A stretch of 64,000 nucleotides of DNA from Cellulomonas telluris (GCF_004886325.1 NZ_QXFN01000003.1:186001-250000), one strand, 5' to 3'. Counted from the stretch's first letter, positions 32,832 through 48,142 are shown. The notes: generated from the sequence alone by a model not told the origin. Made by a program: numbers and translations.

Positions 32832-34229
32832 TCACACCCCCGGCAGGATCCGCAGGGCCTTGCCGAAGTCGGCGACCGGCCGGCCGGCCGCCAGGAGCTC
32901 GCGGACGGCCTGTGTGCTGGAGAGCCGGTGCTCCGTCATGGCGCGGGCGACGGCGCCGGCGACCTGCGGGGCGGCGAACGACGTCCCGGTCCAGCAGGCC
33001 CACGCGTCACGCCCGAAGGTCTGCGGCTCGGCCGCCACGTCGGGAGCCTGCGAGCCCGCGACGTAGGTGGAGACGACGCCCTCGCCCACGGTCGAGACGT
33101 CCACCCAGTGCCCGCGTGACGACCACCTCGTCGGTCGCAGCGTCGACGTCAGCGCGCCCACTGCGACCACGCGGCCGAACGCCGCAGGCCACACGGGGAC
33201 CCGGGTGCCCGCGTTGCCCGCCGCGGCGACGATCACCGTCTCCCACCCGCGCGCGGCCTCGATCTCGCGCACGACGTCGAGCGCGGCGGCCAGCGCGAGC
33301 GGCGGCTCGTCGAAGTACGTCGACGTGCCGAGGGAGAGGTTGACGACCTGGGCGTTCTCCCGCACCGCGCGGATGAGGGCGCACGCGACGTCCACGTCGC
33401 TGGCGGTCCCGCTCGTGGTCAGGGACCGGTGCGCGATGATCTCGGCGCCCGGGGCGACCTGCGCGACGATCCCGGCCACGAACGTCCCGTGGCCCGCCGA
33501 GACGTCGAGGTACCCGTCCGCGGGGTCGGCGTCCAGCGGGTCGACGTTCGACGCGGGTCCCGCGTCGGCGGCGATGCGCGCGACGTCCCCGAGCCACCCG
33601 TCGGACCGGGGCTCGGCCACCACGCCGGTGTCGATGACCGCGACGCGCACGCCCCGGCCGTGCGAGCGGTCGACGGGCCCGTACTCCGCGAACGTCGCGA
33701 GCCCGGGGGCCGGCCTGCCCGAGCACGGCTTCATGACCGGCGACAGCGGCGTGACGTAGCTGAACGACGTCGCGTGGCCCTGGCGCCGCAGGTCGGTCAC
33801 GAACCGGGTCAGCCGTGCATCGACGTCGTCGCCGTCACCGCGCAGCCGCACGACCCGGTCCTCGAGGTCGGGGCACCCGACCTCGACGCGCTCGAGCCGC
33901 TCGCGCCGGGCCTCGTCCTCGACGTCCGGCCAGGATGCGGCGCTCACGAGGACCTCGCCGCCGAGCACGAGTGCCCGCTCCTGGTCGCGCTGGTCGGGCA
34001 GCATCTCGACCCGGCCCCCGCCGCGCGCCCACCGACCCCTCACGCGCTCCCGCACCGCCAGCGCCCGACGCCGCACCTCCGGGTCGTCGCTGCCGTTGAG
34101 GAGCTCCCTCGCCTGCTGGTCGACGACGCGGCGAAGCCCGGGGTCGGCCACGAGGGGCGCGACGGCGGGTGCGTAGTCCCGTCCGAACGGTCGTCCCAGG
34201 GATCCCGGGTCGGTGCGGTAGGCGGTCAA
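32832..34229 (-). CDS. Subtilisin-like serine protease (S8), cytoplasmic
   Basis: A 465-aa protease with a complete triad: Asp200 (VAVIDTG), His247 (GHGTFVAGI), Ser417 (GTSFAAPQVAGA) and oxyanion Asn339 (AAAGNAG). The first about 190 residues form an unrecognised charged domain (many Arg, Glu, Asp), with no hydrophobic signal, so the enzyme should stay in the cytoplasm. This domain could be an inhibitory propeptide or a partner-binding module. The start is TTG 34229, supported by GAGGAGG 5 bases upstream on its strand. It is first in the minus-strand operon protease-sigma-174aa and diverges from the TPR-CHAT gene, with 40 bases between starts. Possible substrates are the CHAT protein or the 174-aa protein (inference). 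Confidence 0.92.
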   Translation of the reverse strand: MTAYRTDPGSLGRPFGRDYAPAVAPLVADPGLRRVVDQQARELLNGSDDPEVRRRALAVRERVRGRWARGGGRVEMLPDQRDQERALVLGGEVLVSAASWPDVEDEARRERLERVEVGCPDLEDRVVRLRGDGDDVDARLTRFVTDLRRQGHATSFSYVTPLSPVMKPCSGRPAPGLATFAEYGPVDRSHGRGVRVAVIDTGVVAEPRSDGWLGDVARIAADAGPASNVDPLDADPADGYLDVSAGHGTFVAGIVAQVAPGAEIIAHRSLTTSGTASDVDVACALIRAVRENAQVVNLSLGTSTYFDEPPLALAAALDVVREIEAARGWETVIVAAAGNAGTRVPVWPAAFGRVVAVGALTSTLRPTRWSSRGHWVDVSTVGEGVVSTYVAGSQAPDVAAEPQTFGRDAWACWTGTSFAAPQVAGAVARAMTEHRLSSTQAVRELLAAGRPVADFGKALRILPGV

Positions 34230-34253
34230 TGTTCCTCCTCGGAGCGGGTGCGG

Positions 34254-34263
34254 AGCCTACGAT
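34254..34263. promoter_or_regulatory. Overlapping divergent -10 boxes of the CHAT/S8-sigma cassette
   Basis: On the plus strand TACGAT (34258-34263) lies exactly 6 bases before the CHAT ATG, which has no Shine-Dalgarno, implying a leaderless mRNA. On the minus strand TAGGCT (34259-34254) precedes the subtilisin gene, whose TTG has a strong Shine-Dalgarno. The two boxes overlap by two bases, so the transcripts probably compete. No clear -35 boxes are seen, consistent with a special sigma factor. Confidence 0.4.
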
Positions 34264-34269
34264 CGGCGG

Positions 34270-36834
34270 ATGGCCAGGCCGGCGTCCGTGCTCCCGACGC
34301 ACGCGGACCCCGCCGCTGTCGTCACGGAGGAGGGGCGTGACGTCCTCCTGATACACCTCTGGGGCGTGGTCGACGCGCACGAGGCCGACCCGAAGGAGGT
34401 CGAGCGGCGGGCGCGCGGGGCCGTCGAGCGGGCACGCCGCGACGCCGACGCCGAGCTGCTCTCGCTCGCGCTGCGTGCCCTCGCCTGGGTGCACCGCGTG
34501 CGACGCCAGCCCGTCGAGGCCCGCGGCCTGCTCGACGACGCCGTCATGACGGCGCGCCGTCACGGGCTGCGCGAGGTCGAGGGTGCGGTCCTGATGAGCC
34601 GCGCCTACCTGCGCCAGGAGATCGGCGACCTGGCCGGCGCGCGACGCGACCTCGACCGCGCGGTCGCGGAGCTCGACGCGGCGCAGGTCGCGCCCGAGCG
34701 GCTGCCCGCGGTCGGCCGTGCACGCCTGGCCCGGGCCGTGCTCGACCACAACGCGGGCCGGCTGGCGGACGCCGAGCAGGGCTATCTCCTCGTGCTCGAC
34801 GTGCCGCAGCTGCCGGTCGGCATCCGGGTGGTCGCGTCGAACAACCTCGCGATGGTCCTGGCCGAGCGCGCCGCGCACGCCCGCGCGCTGCGGGTCGCGG
34901 AGGCGGCCGTCGTCGCCGCCGAGGGTGCGGGGCCGGCCATGCTCGCGCCGGCGCTGCAGACGCGTGGGTGGATCAACGTGCGCGCCGGGCGCCTCGCCGC
35001 GGGGCTGCGCGACTTCGAGCGCGCGTCGGCGGTCTACTCGGCTGCGGGCATCCCCCTGGGTGAGTACTACACGGAGTACGCCGACGCGATGGCGGACCTG
35101 CGTCTGCTGCCCGAGGCGGCCGCGGCGGCCGGGCGCGCGGAGGACGAGTTCGAGCGGGCCGGCCTCACGATGCTCGCGCTCGAGGCCGGCCTGCGCCGTG
35201 CGCGCGTCCTGCTCCTGTCCGGGGACGTCGAGGCGGCGGCCCGTGCCGCGGCGGAGCTGCGGGAGACGGCGCAGCGGCAGCGCCGCGCCCGGTGGCGTGA
35301 CCGAGCCGCCCTGGTCGCGCTCGAGGCCGGGTACCTGCGGGGGGAGCCCCCGGGCGAGCACCTGTCGTCGGCGCGTCGGGTCGCTGGCCGCCTGGAACGG
35401 GCCGACGACGTGCTGACGGCGGTCGAGGCCCACGTCCTCTCGGGTCGCCTGGCCGAGCGTGCGGGGGACCGCCGCGGAGCGGTCCGCTCGTACGACCGGG
35501 CGGAGCGGCTCGCCGTCGACGGACCGGTGCTCGTCCGCGTCAAGGGGAAGGTCGCCGGTGCGCGGGCGGCGATGCTGCGGGGCGACGCCCGCGCAGCCGT
35601 GCAGTCGTGCGACGCCGGGCTGCGGGACCTGGCCGTCCACCGTGACCAGCTGCCGACGGTCGAGCTGCGCGCGCTGGCCTCGGGCCACGGGGTCGAGCTC
35701 GGCGCGATCGGGCTCGACGTCCACGCCCGCGACGGCACCCCGGCGCTGGTCCTGGACTGGATGGAGCGGACGCGTGCGCTCGCGCTGACGACGACGCTGC
35801 CGGCGGCCGGGACCTCGCGGCGCGCGCGCGGGGGCAGCGTGCGGGGCCGCACCCGCCTCGGGCTCGGGCGGCTGCGGGAGCGGCTGGAGGGGCGCGTGCT
35901 CGTCGAGCTCGGCCGCCACGGCTCGAGCCTCACGGCGGTCGTGGTCGAGCCCCGGCGTGCGCGCGTCGTCGAGCTCGGTCACGTGGAGCCCGTCCTCGCG
36001 CACCTGCCTCCGCTGGTGTTCGCGCTGCGTCGGCTCGCGAACCCGCGCAGCGGCGGCGCGGTAGCCGCTGCGCGCGAGAGCGCCGAGCTGCGCCTGCGCC
36101 TGCTGCGCGCGGCGCTCGTCGCACCCCTCGGGGTCGCGGAGGAGGCCGAGCTCGTCGTCGTCCCCGCCGGCGGCCTGCACGCGGCGCCGTGGTCGGCGCT
36201 GCACGGGGGGCCGGTCGGTCTCGCACCGTCGGTCGGCATGTGGGCGCGGACCCGCGAGCAGGGACCGGGCCCCCCGGTGGAGCGGCCTGTGCTGGTCGCC
36301 GGGCCGGACCTGGTCGGGGCCCGGCGGGAGGTCGAGGCGCTGCAGGAGGTGCACCCCTCGGCGCGCGTGCTCCAGCCGCACGAGGCGCAGGCCCGGGCCG
36401 TGCTCGGGGCGATGGCGGACGCGTCCCTCGTGCACCTGGCGTGCCACGGGACGCTGCGCACCGACAGCCCGATGTTCTCGGCGGTCTCGCTCGGGGACGG
36501 CCCGCTCACGGTGCAGGAGATCCACGAGGCCGCCGTCGCGCCGGCGCGGCTCGTCCTCGCGTCGTGCCACTCCGGCGCGGACGTGGCGTACGCGGGGGAC
36601 GAGGTGCTCGGCTTCGTGAGCGCGATGCTGGCCCAGGGGACCCGGGGCGTCGTCGCGAGCAGCGCGGCCGTGCCCGACGTGGAGGTCGTCGACCTCATGG
36701 TGGCGCTGCACCGGCGGCTCGCCGCGGGGGAGACGATGGCGCGGGCGCTGCACGGTGCCCGCGGGGAGGTCGACCGCGACGCCCCGGGCGGGTTCGTGAA
36801 CTGGTGCACCTTCGCCGCGCACGGCGGCGTCTGA
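34270..36834 (+). CDS. TPR-repeat CHAT-domain caspase-like protease
   Basis: An 854-aa cytosolic protein. Residues about 25-540 are Ala/Leu/Arg-rich helical pairs in the style of TPR repeats (ARGLLDDAVMTARRHGLREV, RDFERASAVYSAAG, SYDRAERLAVDG). The C-terminal about 290 residues are a CHAT domain, the clan CD peptidase related to caspases and separase, with catalytic His726 (HLACHGTL) and Cys766 (VLASCHSG). The end GGFVNWCTFAAHG is also typical. TPR-CHAT proteins such as Csx29 become active proteases on binding a partner. Here no CRISPR gene is near. It diverges from an S8-protease/ECF-sigma operon. ATG 34270 is supported by a -10 box 6 bases upstream. Substrate unknown. Confidence 0.92.
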   Translation: MARPASVLPTHADPAAVVTEEGRDVLLIHLWGVVDAHEADPKEVERRARGAVERARRDADAELLSLALRALAWVHRVRRQPVEARGLLDDAVMTARRHGLREVEGAVLMSRAYLRQEIGDLAGARRDLDRAVAELDAAQVAPERLPAVGRARLARAVLDHNAGRLADAEQGYLLVLDVPQLPVGIRVVASNNLAMVLAERAAHARALRVAEAAVVAAEGAGPAMLAPALQTRGWINVRAGRLAAGLRDFERASAVYSAAGIPLGEYYTEYADAMADLRLLPEAAAAAGRAEDEFERAGLTMLALEAGLRRARVLLLSGDVEAAARAAAELRETAQRQRRARWRDRAALVALEAGYLRGEPPGEHLSSARRVAGRLERADDVLTAVEAHVLSGRLAERAGDRRGAVRSYDRAERLAVDGPVLVRVKGKVAGARAAMLRGDARAAVQSCDAGLRDLAVHRDQLPTVELRALASGHGVELGAIGLDVHARDGTPALVLDWMERTRALALTTTLPAAGTSRRARGGSVRGRTRLGLGRLRERLEGRVLVELGRHGSSLTAVVVEPRRARVVELGHVEPVLAHLPPLVFALRRLANPRSGGAVAAARESAELRLRLLRAALVAPLGVAEEAELVVVPAGGLHAAPWSALHGGPVGLAPSVGMWARTREQGPGPPVERPVLVAGPDLVGARREVEALQEVHPSARVLQPHEAQARAVLGAMADASLVHLACHGTLRTDSPMFSAVSLGDGPLTVQEIHEAAVAPARLVLASCHSGADVAYAGDEVLGFVSAMLAQGTRGVVASSAAVPDVEVVDLMVALHRRLAAGETMARALHGARGEVDRDAPGGFVNWCTFAAHGGV

Positions 36835-36863
36835 CGCGCCGGGGGCGAGCGCCGTCGTGCGAT

Positions 36864-36893
36864 TTGGGAGCAGGCCCACGCGTGGCGTACGAT
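36864..36893 (+). promoter_or_regulatory. Promoter of the rplJ-rplL operon
   Basis: TTGGGA (36864-36869) and TACGAT (36888-36893) with an 18-base spacer. The predicted transcript carries a leader of about 215 bases before rplJ. Confidence 0.65.
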
Positions 36894-37040
36894 GCTTGCG
36901 CCCAAGACCGCCGGTCGTCGGTCCGCTCGTCGGACCGGCCGAAGCTCCGCGACAGCGGGGGCCTGCGCAGGCGAGACTCACCGGACGTCCGTCCGACCGT
37001 ACGTGCCCCGGCACGTGCCCGTCGACGCGCGCGTCCTGCC

Positions 37041-37073
37041 GAGCCCCGCGCCTGCGCGGGGCTCTTCTGTTTT
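37041..37073 (+). terminator. Attenuator-like intrinsic terminator in the rplJ leader
   Basis: GAGCCCCGCG (37041-37050) pairs with CGCGGGGCTC (37055-37064), followed by the U-rich TTCTGTTTT (37065-37073). It is the only hairpin noted in this window with a proper U tract, and it lies 44 bases before the rplJ start, inside the leader. That suggests a regulated premature stop, probably the L10/L12-responsive leader known from other bacteria. No CDS ends just upstream. Confidence 0.6.
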
Positions 37074-37116
37074 CCCGGGGTGGCACGCCGGCGGCACCCT
37101 GATCGGAAGGAATGCC

Positions 37117-37650
37117 ATGGCGAGGCCGGACAAGGCAGCCGCCGTCGCGGAGATCACGGAGCGCTTCCGTGCCTCCAACGCGGCCGTGCTGACCGAGTAC
37201 CGCGGGCTCACCGTCGCGCAGCTCAAGACGCTGCGCAAGGCGCTCGGCGGGAACGCTCAGTACGCCGTGGTGAAGAACACGCTGACCGCGATCGCGGCCA
37301 AGGAAGCCGGCCTCGAGGGCCTCGACGACGGGCTCGCGGGCCCGTCGGCGATCGCCTTCGTCAACGGCGACCCGGTCGAGGCGGCCAAGGGTCTGCGTGA
37401 CTTCGCCCGTGCGAACCCTGCGCTGGTCATCAAGGGGGGCGTCCTCGACGGCCGCCCGCTGACCGCGGAGGACATCACCAAGCTCGCGGACCTCGAGTCC
37501 CGCGAGGTGCTGCTGGCCAAGGCGGCCGGCGCGATGAAGGCCAAGCTCTACCAGGCCGCGTACCTGTTCACGGCTCCTGCCTCGCAGGCCGTGCGCACCG
37601 TCGAGGCCCTGCGCGCCAAGCGCGAGGAGTCGTCCGACACCGCTGCCTGA
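37117..37650 (+). CDS. rplJ: 50S ribosomal protein L10
   Basis: A 177-aa protein forming the base of the L12 stalk. It starts [20 protein letters not shown]. The rRNA-binding domain contains [20 protein letters not shown] and [18 protein letters not shown], and the C-terminal helix ([20 protein letters not shown]) binds L12 dimers. ATG 37117 follows GGAAGG. In many bacteria the L10-L12 complex represses its own leader. Here the leader has an intrinsic terminator-like hairpin, which suggests transcriptional rather than purely translational control. rplL follows 92 bases later. Confidence 0.98.
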   Translation: MARPDKAAAVAEITERFRASNAAVLTEYRGLTVAQLKTLRKALGGNAQYAVVKNTLTAIAAKEAGLEGLDDGLAGPSAIAFVNGDPVEAAKGLRDFARANPALVIKGGVLDGRPLTAEDITKLADLESREVLLAKAAGAMKAKLYQAAYLFTAPASQAVRTVEALRAKREESSDTAA

Positions 37651-37742
37651 GCCCGACGCTCAGCCCGCAGCTCCCAGCAAGGACCCAGCACCCCCTGTCG
37701 CCGACCACCGGACGACGGGTCAGAACGGAAGGAACCGCCACC

Positions 37743-38135
37743 ATGGCGAAGCTCACCACCGACGAGCTCATCGACGCGTTCAAGGAGCTCACGCTCATCG
37801 AGCTCTCCGAGTTCGTGAAGGCCTTCGAGGAGGTCTTCGAGGTCACCGCTGCCGCGCCGGCCGCCGTGGCCGTGGCCGCCCCCGCGGGCGGCGGCGCCGC
37901 CGACGCCCCGGCCGAGGAGGAGAAGGACTCCTTCGACGTCATCCTCGAGGCCGCCGGTGACAAGAAGATCCAGGTCATCAAGGAGGTGCGTGCCCTCACG
38001 AGCCTCGGCCTGAAGGAGGCCAAGGACCTCGTCGACGGCGCGCCGAAGCCGGTTCTCGAGGGCGCGAACAAGGAGACGGCCGACAAGGCGAAGGCGCAGC
38101 TCGAGGGCGCCGGCGCCACGGTCACCCTCAAGTGA
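37743..38135 (+). CDS. rplL: 50S ribosomal protein L7/L12
   Basis: A 130-aa acidic stalk protein that recruits translational GTPases. The N-terminal dimerisation domain ([20 protein letters not shown]) is joined by an Ala/Pro/Gly hinge (residues about 35-58) to the C-terminal factor-binding domain ([20 protein letters not shown] ... [20 protein letters not shown]). Four copies bind each L10. The length is standard. ATG 37743 follows GGAAGGA. A 17-bp terminator hairpin lies downstream, so rplJL is separate from rpoB here. Two small membrane-protein genes on the opposite strand lie between. Confidence 0.98.
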   Translation: MAKLTTDELIDAFKELTLIELSEFVKAFEEVFEVTAAAPAAVAVAAPAGGGAADAPAEEEKDSFDVILEAAGDKKIQVIKEVRALTSLGLKEAKDLVDGAPKPVLEGANKETADKAKAQLEGAGATVTLK

Positions 38136-38190
38136 TCCGGGCCGGTCGGGCCGCCTGACGCAGGCCGCCCGACCGGACCAGCCACGCAGA

Positions 38191-38228
38191 CGACGGAGCC
38201 CGCACCCCTCGGGGTGCGGGCTCCGTCG
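38191..38228. terminator. Terminator after rplL
   Basis: A perfect 17-bp stem (38191-38207 with 38212-38228) and loop CTCG. It lies between rplL and the convergent membrane-protein genes. Confidence 0.8.
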
Positions 38229-38276
38229 TGTCGTACGGCTCGTCGGCCCGGAGGACGGCGGCACAGGGGGGGACCG

Positions 38277-38918
38277 TCAGCCGTGGTGCCCGCCCACGTG
38301 GTGCAGGCCGTGGGGCACGGCGTGGTCGCCCGCCTCCGTCGCGGCGAGGCCGTTCACGGTCGCGGCCGAGGCCAGCAGCGCGCCGACGGCCAGCAGGGCG
38401 AGGCGGGCCCAGGGCCCGGAGGCCCGGGCGTCGAGGCTGGTCCGCGTCGCCGAGGCGCGCTCTCGCGAGGCGAGGGCGCGGGGCCCGGCCGACGCCGCCA
38501 GCAGCGCGCCGGCGAGGACCCCGAGGCCCACGGCCGTGAGCTCGGCGGTCGCCGTGCGTCCCGTGGCGAGGCCGACCAGCACCGCCGCCGCCCCGGCGAG
38601 CGCGGTGACCACGCCGCCCGGGCGCAGGTGCCGGCCGGCGCCGCGCAGCGACAGCACGGCGACCAGGAGCGCGCCGGCGCCGAGCGGCAGGAGCAGCGCG
38701 GACGCCGCCGGGTGGTGGTCGAGGTGCTCCGCCCCGAGCGCGACGAGGAGCAGGCCCGTGCCGAGGGCGCCGTAGGCGCCCCAGGTGCGGGTCACGAACG
38801 CCGTCGTGGTCTCGGCGGGCCAGGCCGTGCCGTCGGTCGCCGCGGCGCCGGGGTGGTCCCCCCGCCCGGCGCCGGTGGCAGCCGGGCGGGGGAGCCGGCC
38901 GGCTCCCGCCGTGCTCAC
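38277..38918 (-). CDS. Small multi-pass membrane protein, unknown
   Basis: A 213-aa protein. A polar Gly/Pro-rich N-terminus (about 45 residues) precedes about five hydrophobic helices (LGTGLLLVALGAEHL, ALLLPLGAGALLVAVLSL, GVVTALAGAAAVLVGLA, AVGLGVLAGALLAASAG, LALLAVGALLASAATVNG). The C-terminus is His-rich (HAVPHGLHHVGGHHG), which might bind metal. No family is recognised with certainty. GTG 38918 overlaps the stop of the upstream DUF4383 gene by four bases (GTGA), so the pair forms a coupled two-gene operon, perhaps a membrane complex. It converges on rplL. Confidence 0.7.
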   Translation of the reverse strand: MSTAGAGRLPRPAATGAGRGDHPGAAATDGTAWPAETTTAFVTRTWGAYGALGTGLLLVALGAEHLDHHPAASALLLPLGAGALLVAVLSLRGAGRHLRPGGVVTALAGAAAVLVGLATGRTATAELTAVGLGVLAGALLAASAGPRALASRERASATRTSLDARASGPWARLALLAVGALLASAATVNGLAATEAGDHAVPHGLHHVGGHHG

Positions 38919-39322
38919 GCCGTGCGCGCGGTGCGGGCGCGGTCGCGGTCGGCGCCGAGGGCGACGCCGAGCAGGATGATCGCGGTGCCGAAGTGCAGGA
39001 CGTTGTCGGCGCCGTTCAGGGCCAGGATGTTGGCCTCGGTGTCGATGATGAACAGGCCGAGGATGCCGACCAGCAGGTAGACCGCACCGACGGCCAGGTT
39101 GGCCGAGCGGGCGCCGCCGACGGTCCGCGACGCGAGCAGCAGCGCGATGCCGATGACCAGGTGCACGATGTTGTGCAGGGGGTTGACCTCGAACCCGAGC
39201 AGGAGCTCGCCCTCCTGCGACGCGAAGGGGACCCCTCCGGTGACGAGGAAGCCGGCGAGGCCGACGAGCGTGTAGACGGCGCCGAAGATGGCGGCGACGA
39301 GGCGGTTCGGGGACTTCGACAT
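38915..39322 (-). CDS. DUF4383-family membrane protein
   Basis: A 135-aa protein with four predicted helices. The N-terminal KSPNRLVAAIFGAVYTLVGL and the loop EGELLLGFEVNPLHNIVHLV are the signatures of the DUF4383 family, whose function is unknown. ATG 39322 was chosen because GAGGGTC lies 6 bases upstream, and an in-frame upstream start at 39376 lacks such support. It overlaps and precedes the 213-aa membrane protein gene in a short operon. Both genes sit between the ribosomal stalk genes and rpoB, on the opposite strand. Confidence 0.82.
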   Translation of the reverse strand: MSKSPNRLVAAIFGAVYTLVGLAGFLVTGGVPFASQEGELLLGFEVNPLHNIVHLVIGIALLLASRTVGGARSANLAVGAVYLLVGILGLFIIDTEANILALNGADNVLHFGTAIILLGVALGADRDRARTARTA

Positions 39323-39662
39323 GGTGACCCTCTTCCCGGGGCGTGCGCCCCTGACGGTGGGCTGAGCGCCGGGCACCCCTCTGCTGGTGCACCCGGCCTG
39401 CGAAGACGACCGTAGGAGGACCCGGTGGTCCCCGCACGGCGAAAGGCGCGAGGGGGGTGCTGCACCGGCGCGTCGCGCCTCTCGCGCCGCCGTCCGCGCC
39501 GCTCCGCTTCCCGCCCGGCGCCGGGTGTGCCACCATGTCTGCCGGTGACGAGAGCGTCACCGCCACGAGGGTCCGGCGCCGGTACGGGCTCGGGCCCCGT
39601 GGACGAGGACCACGGGGACGACCCGGCGGCAACGGTGCCGACCGCGGAGCGCCCCCGGGGGG
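39323..39662. other. Gap upstream of the rpoBC promoter with two inverted repeats
   Basis: No convincing gene is seen in these 340 bases. Two structures stand out: CGGTGACG-AGAG-CGTCACCG at 39543-39562 (8-base arms) and CCCCGTGG/CCACGGGG at 39595-39602 with 39610-39617. The first is a possible regulator site 100 bases upstream of the rpoB promoter. The second looks like a plain hairpin. Confidence 0.5.
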
Positions 39663-39691
39663 TTTACTTGGCACGCCCGGGCGGGTATGCT
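39663..39691 (+). promoter_or_regulatory. rpoBC promoter
   Basis: TTTACT (39663-39668) and TATGCT (39686-39691) with a 17-base spacer. A small AGCGC-TTT-GCGCT inverted repeat (39692-39704) covers the predicted start site. The leader to rpoB is about 145 bases. Confidence 0.65.
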
Positions 39692-39843
39692 AGCGCTTTG
39701 CGCTGGCCTGTGTCCGCGACCCCGTATAACCCGAGCCCGCTCTCGTCGTTCGTGCGCGACGAGGACGGGGCTCGCACGGCCGGGGGGTCGCGACCAGCCG
39801 GGCCAGGCGCAGCGTGCACTCCATCCGCAGGGAAGGACCCCCC

Positions 39844-43350
<3,507 letters not shown>

Positions 43351-43474
43351 GGCCGAGCCCCGGCCCGGTACGCGCCCCCCACGCGGGCGGCGCGGTCCGG
43401 GCCGGGCGCCGACACCCCTGTAGCAGATGTACCGGTGAGCCGGACGGCCCCGGAACGCGAAGGAAGTAGGAACC

Positions 43475-47344
<3,870 letters not shown>

Positions 47345-47366
47345 CGTCGGACCTCACTGCTCGACC

Positions 47367-47404
47367 CCGAGGGGCTCGCCGGCTGACGCCGGCGGGCCCC
47401 TCGG
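47367..47404 (+). terminator. Terminator after rpoC
   Basis: 17-bp stem (47367-47383 with 47388-47404, including one G-U pair), loop TGAC, 22 bases after the stop. Confidence 0.75.
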
Positions 47405-47464
47405 GCCGTCTGTCCGTGGCCGCCCCGGCCGGCCCTGCAGGTGCGGGGAGTGGCCGGGGTCTCT

Positions 47465-47493
47465 TTGACGCTCCCCGGTGCGCCGGGTAACGT
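47465..47493 (+). promoter_or_regulatory. str operon promoter (rpsL)
   Basis: TTGACG (47465-47470) and TAACGT (47488-47493), spacer 17 bases. The leader to rpsL is about 270 bases. The remaining gap 47500-47773 is GC-rich and shows no gene. Confidence 0.65.
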
Positions 47494-47773
47494 AGGACAC
47501 CGTGCCCGCGCCGTCGGGCCCTTGTGCGTGCACGCGAGCCGGACCCCTCGGGGCGGCCGCGGAGCACCGGGTGGTCCCCCTCCCGTTCGGTCCGGCCTCG
47601 CCAGGTCGCCCACCGCACGGGGGAGAGGGCCGACACGCCCGGGCGCGGGGGTCGGTGCGGGACGCAAGACCGACCGGGGTAGTCGTGCGACGGGCGACGA
47701 TCCGGACCAAGCCGGCCGTCCTGGGTGACGGGTGCCGGTCAGACCAGAGAACACCGAACAGTTCGGAGACGTA

Positions 47774-48142
47774 GTGCCTACGATCCAGCAGCTGGTCCGC
47801 AAGGGCCGGCAGGCGAAGACGAACAAGTCGAAGACGCCTGCCCTCAAGGGCTCCCCGCAGCGTCGCGGTGTCTGCACCCGCGTGTACACGACCACCCCGA
47901 AGAAGCCGAACTCCGCGCTGCGCAAGGTCGCGCGTGTCCGCCTCTCGTCGGGCATCGAGGTCACGGCCTACATCCCGGGCGTCGGCCACAACCTGCAGGA
48001 GCACTCGATCGTGCTCGTGCGCGGCGGCCGTGTGAAGGACCTGCCGGGTGTCCGCTACAAGATCGTCCGTGGCGCGCTCGACACGCAGGGTGTGAAGAAC
48101 CGCAAGCAGGCGCGCAGCCGCTACGGCGCGAAGAAGGGCTGA
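47774..48142 (+). CDS. rpsL: 30S ribosomal protein S12
   Basis: A 122-aa decoding-centre protein. It starts [20 protein letters not shown] at GTG 47774, preceded by CGGAGA. The conserved loop [12 protein letters not shown] and [13 protein letters not shown] contain lysines that mark streptomycin-sensitive proteins, so no resistance substitution is visible. An in-frame start 42 bases upstream would add residues foreign to the family and is rejected. It is followed by rpsG after 5 bases, then fusA and tuf, giving the classical str operon order. Confidence 0.98.
   Translation: MPTIQQLVRKGRQAKTNKSKTPALKGSPQRRGVCTRVYTTTPKKPNSALRKVARVRLSSGIEVTAYIPGVGHNLQEHSIVLVRGGRVKDLPGVRYKIVRGALDTQGVKNRKQARSRYGAKKG

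Noticed and set aside
31612-36834. A type III-E CRISPR (Craspase) locus
   Set aside because: No gRAMP/Cas7-11, Cas1/Cas2 or repeat array is present within the window. Only the protease-sigma logic is shared.
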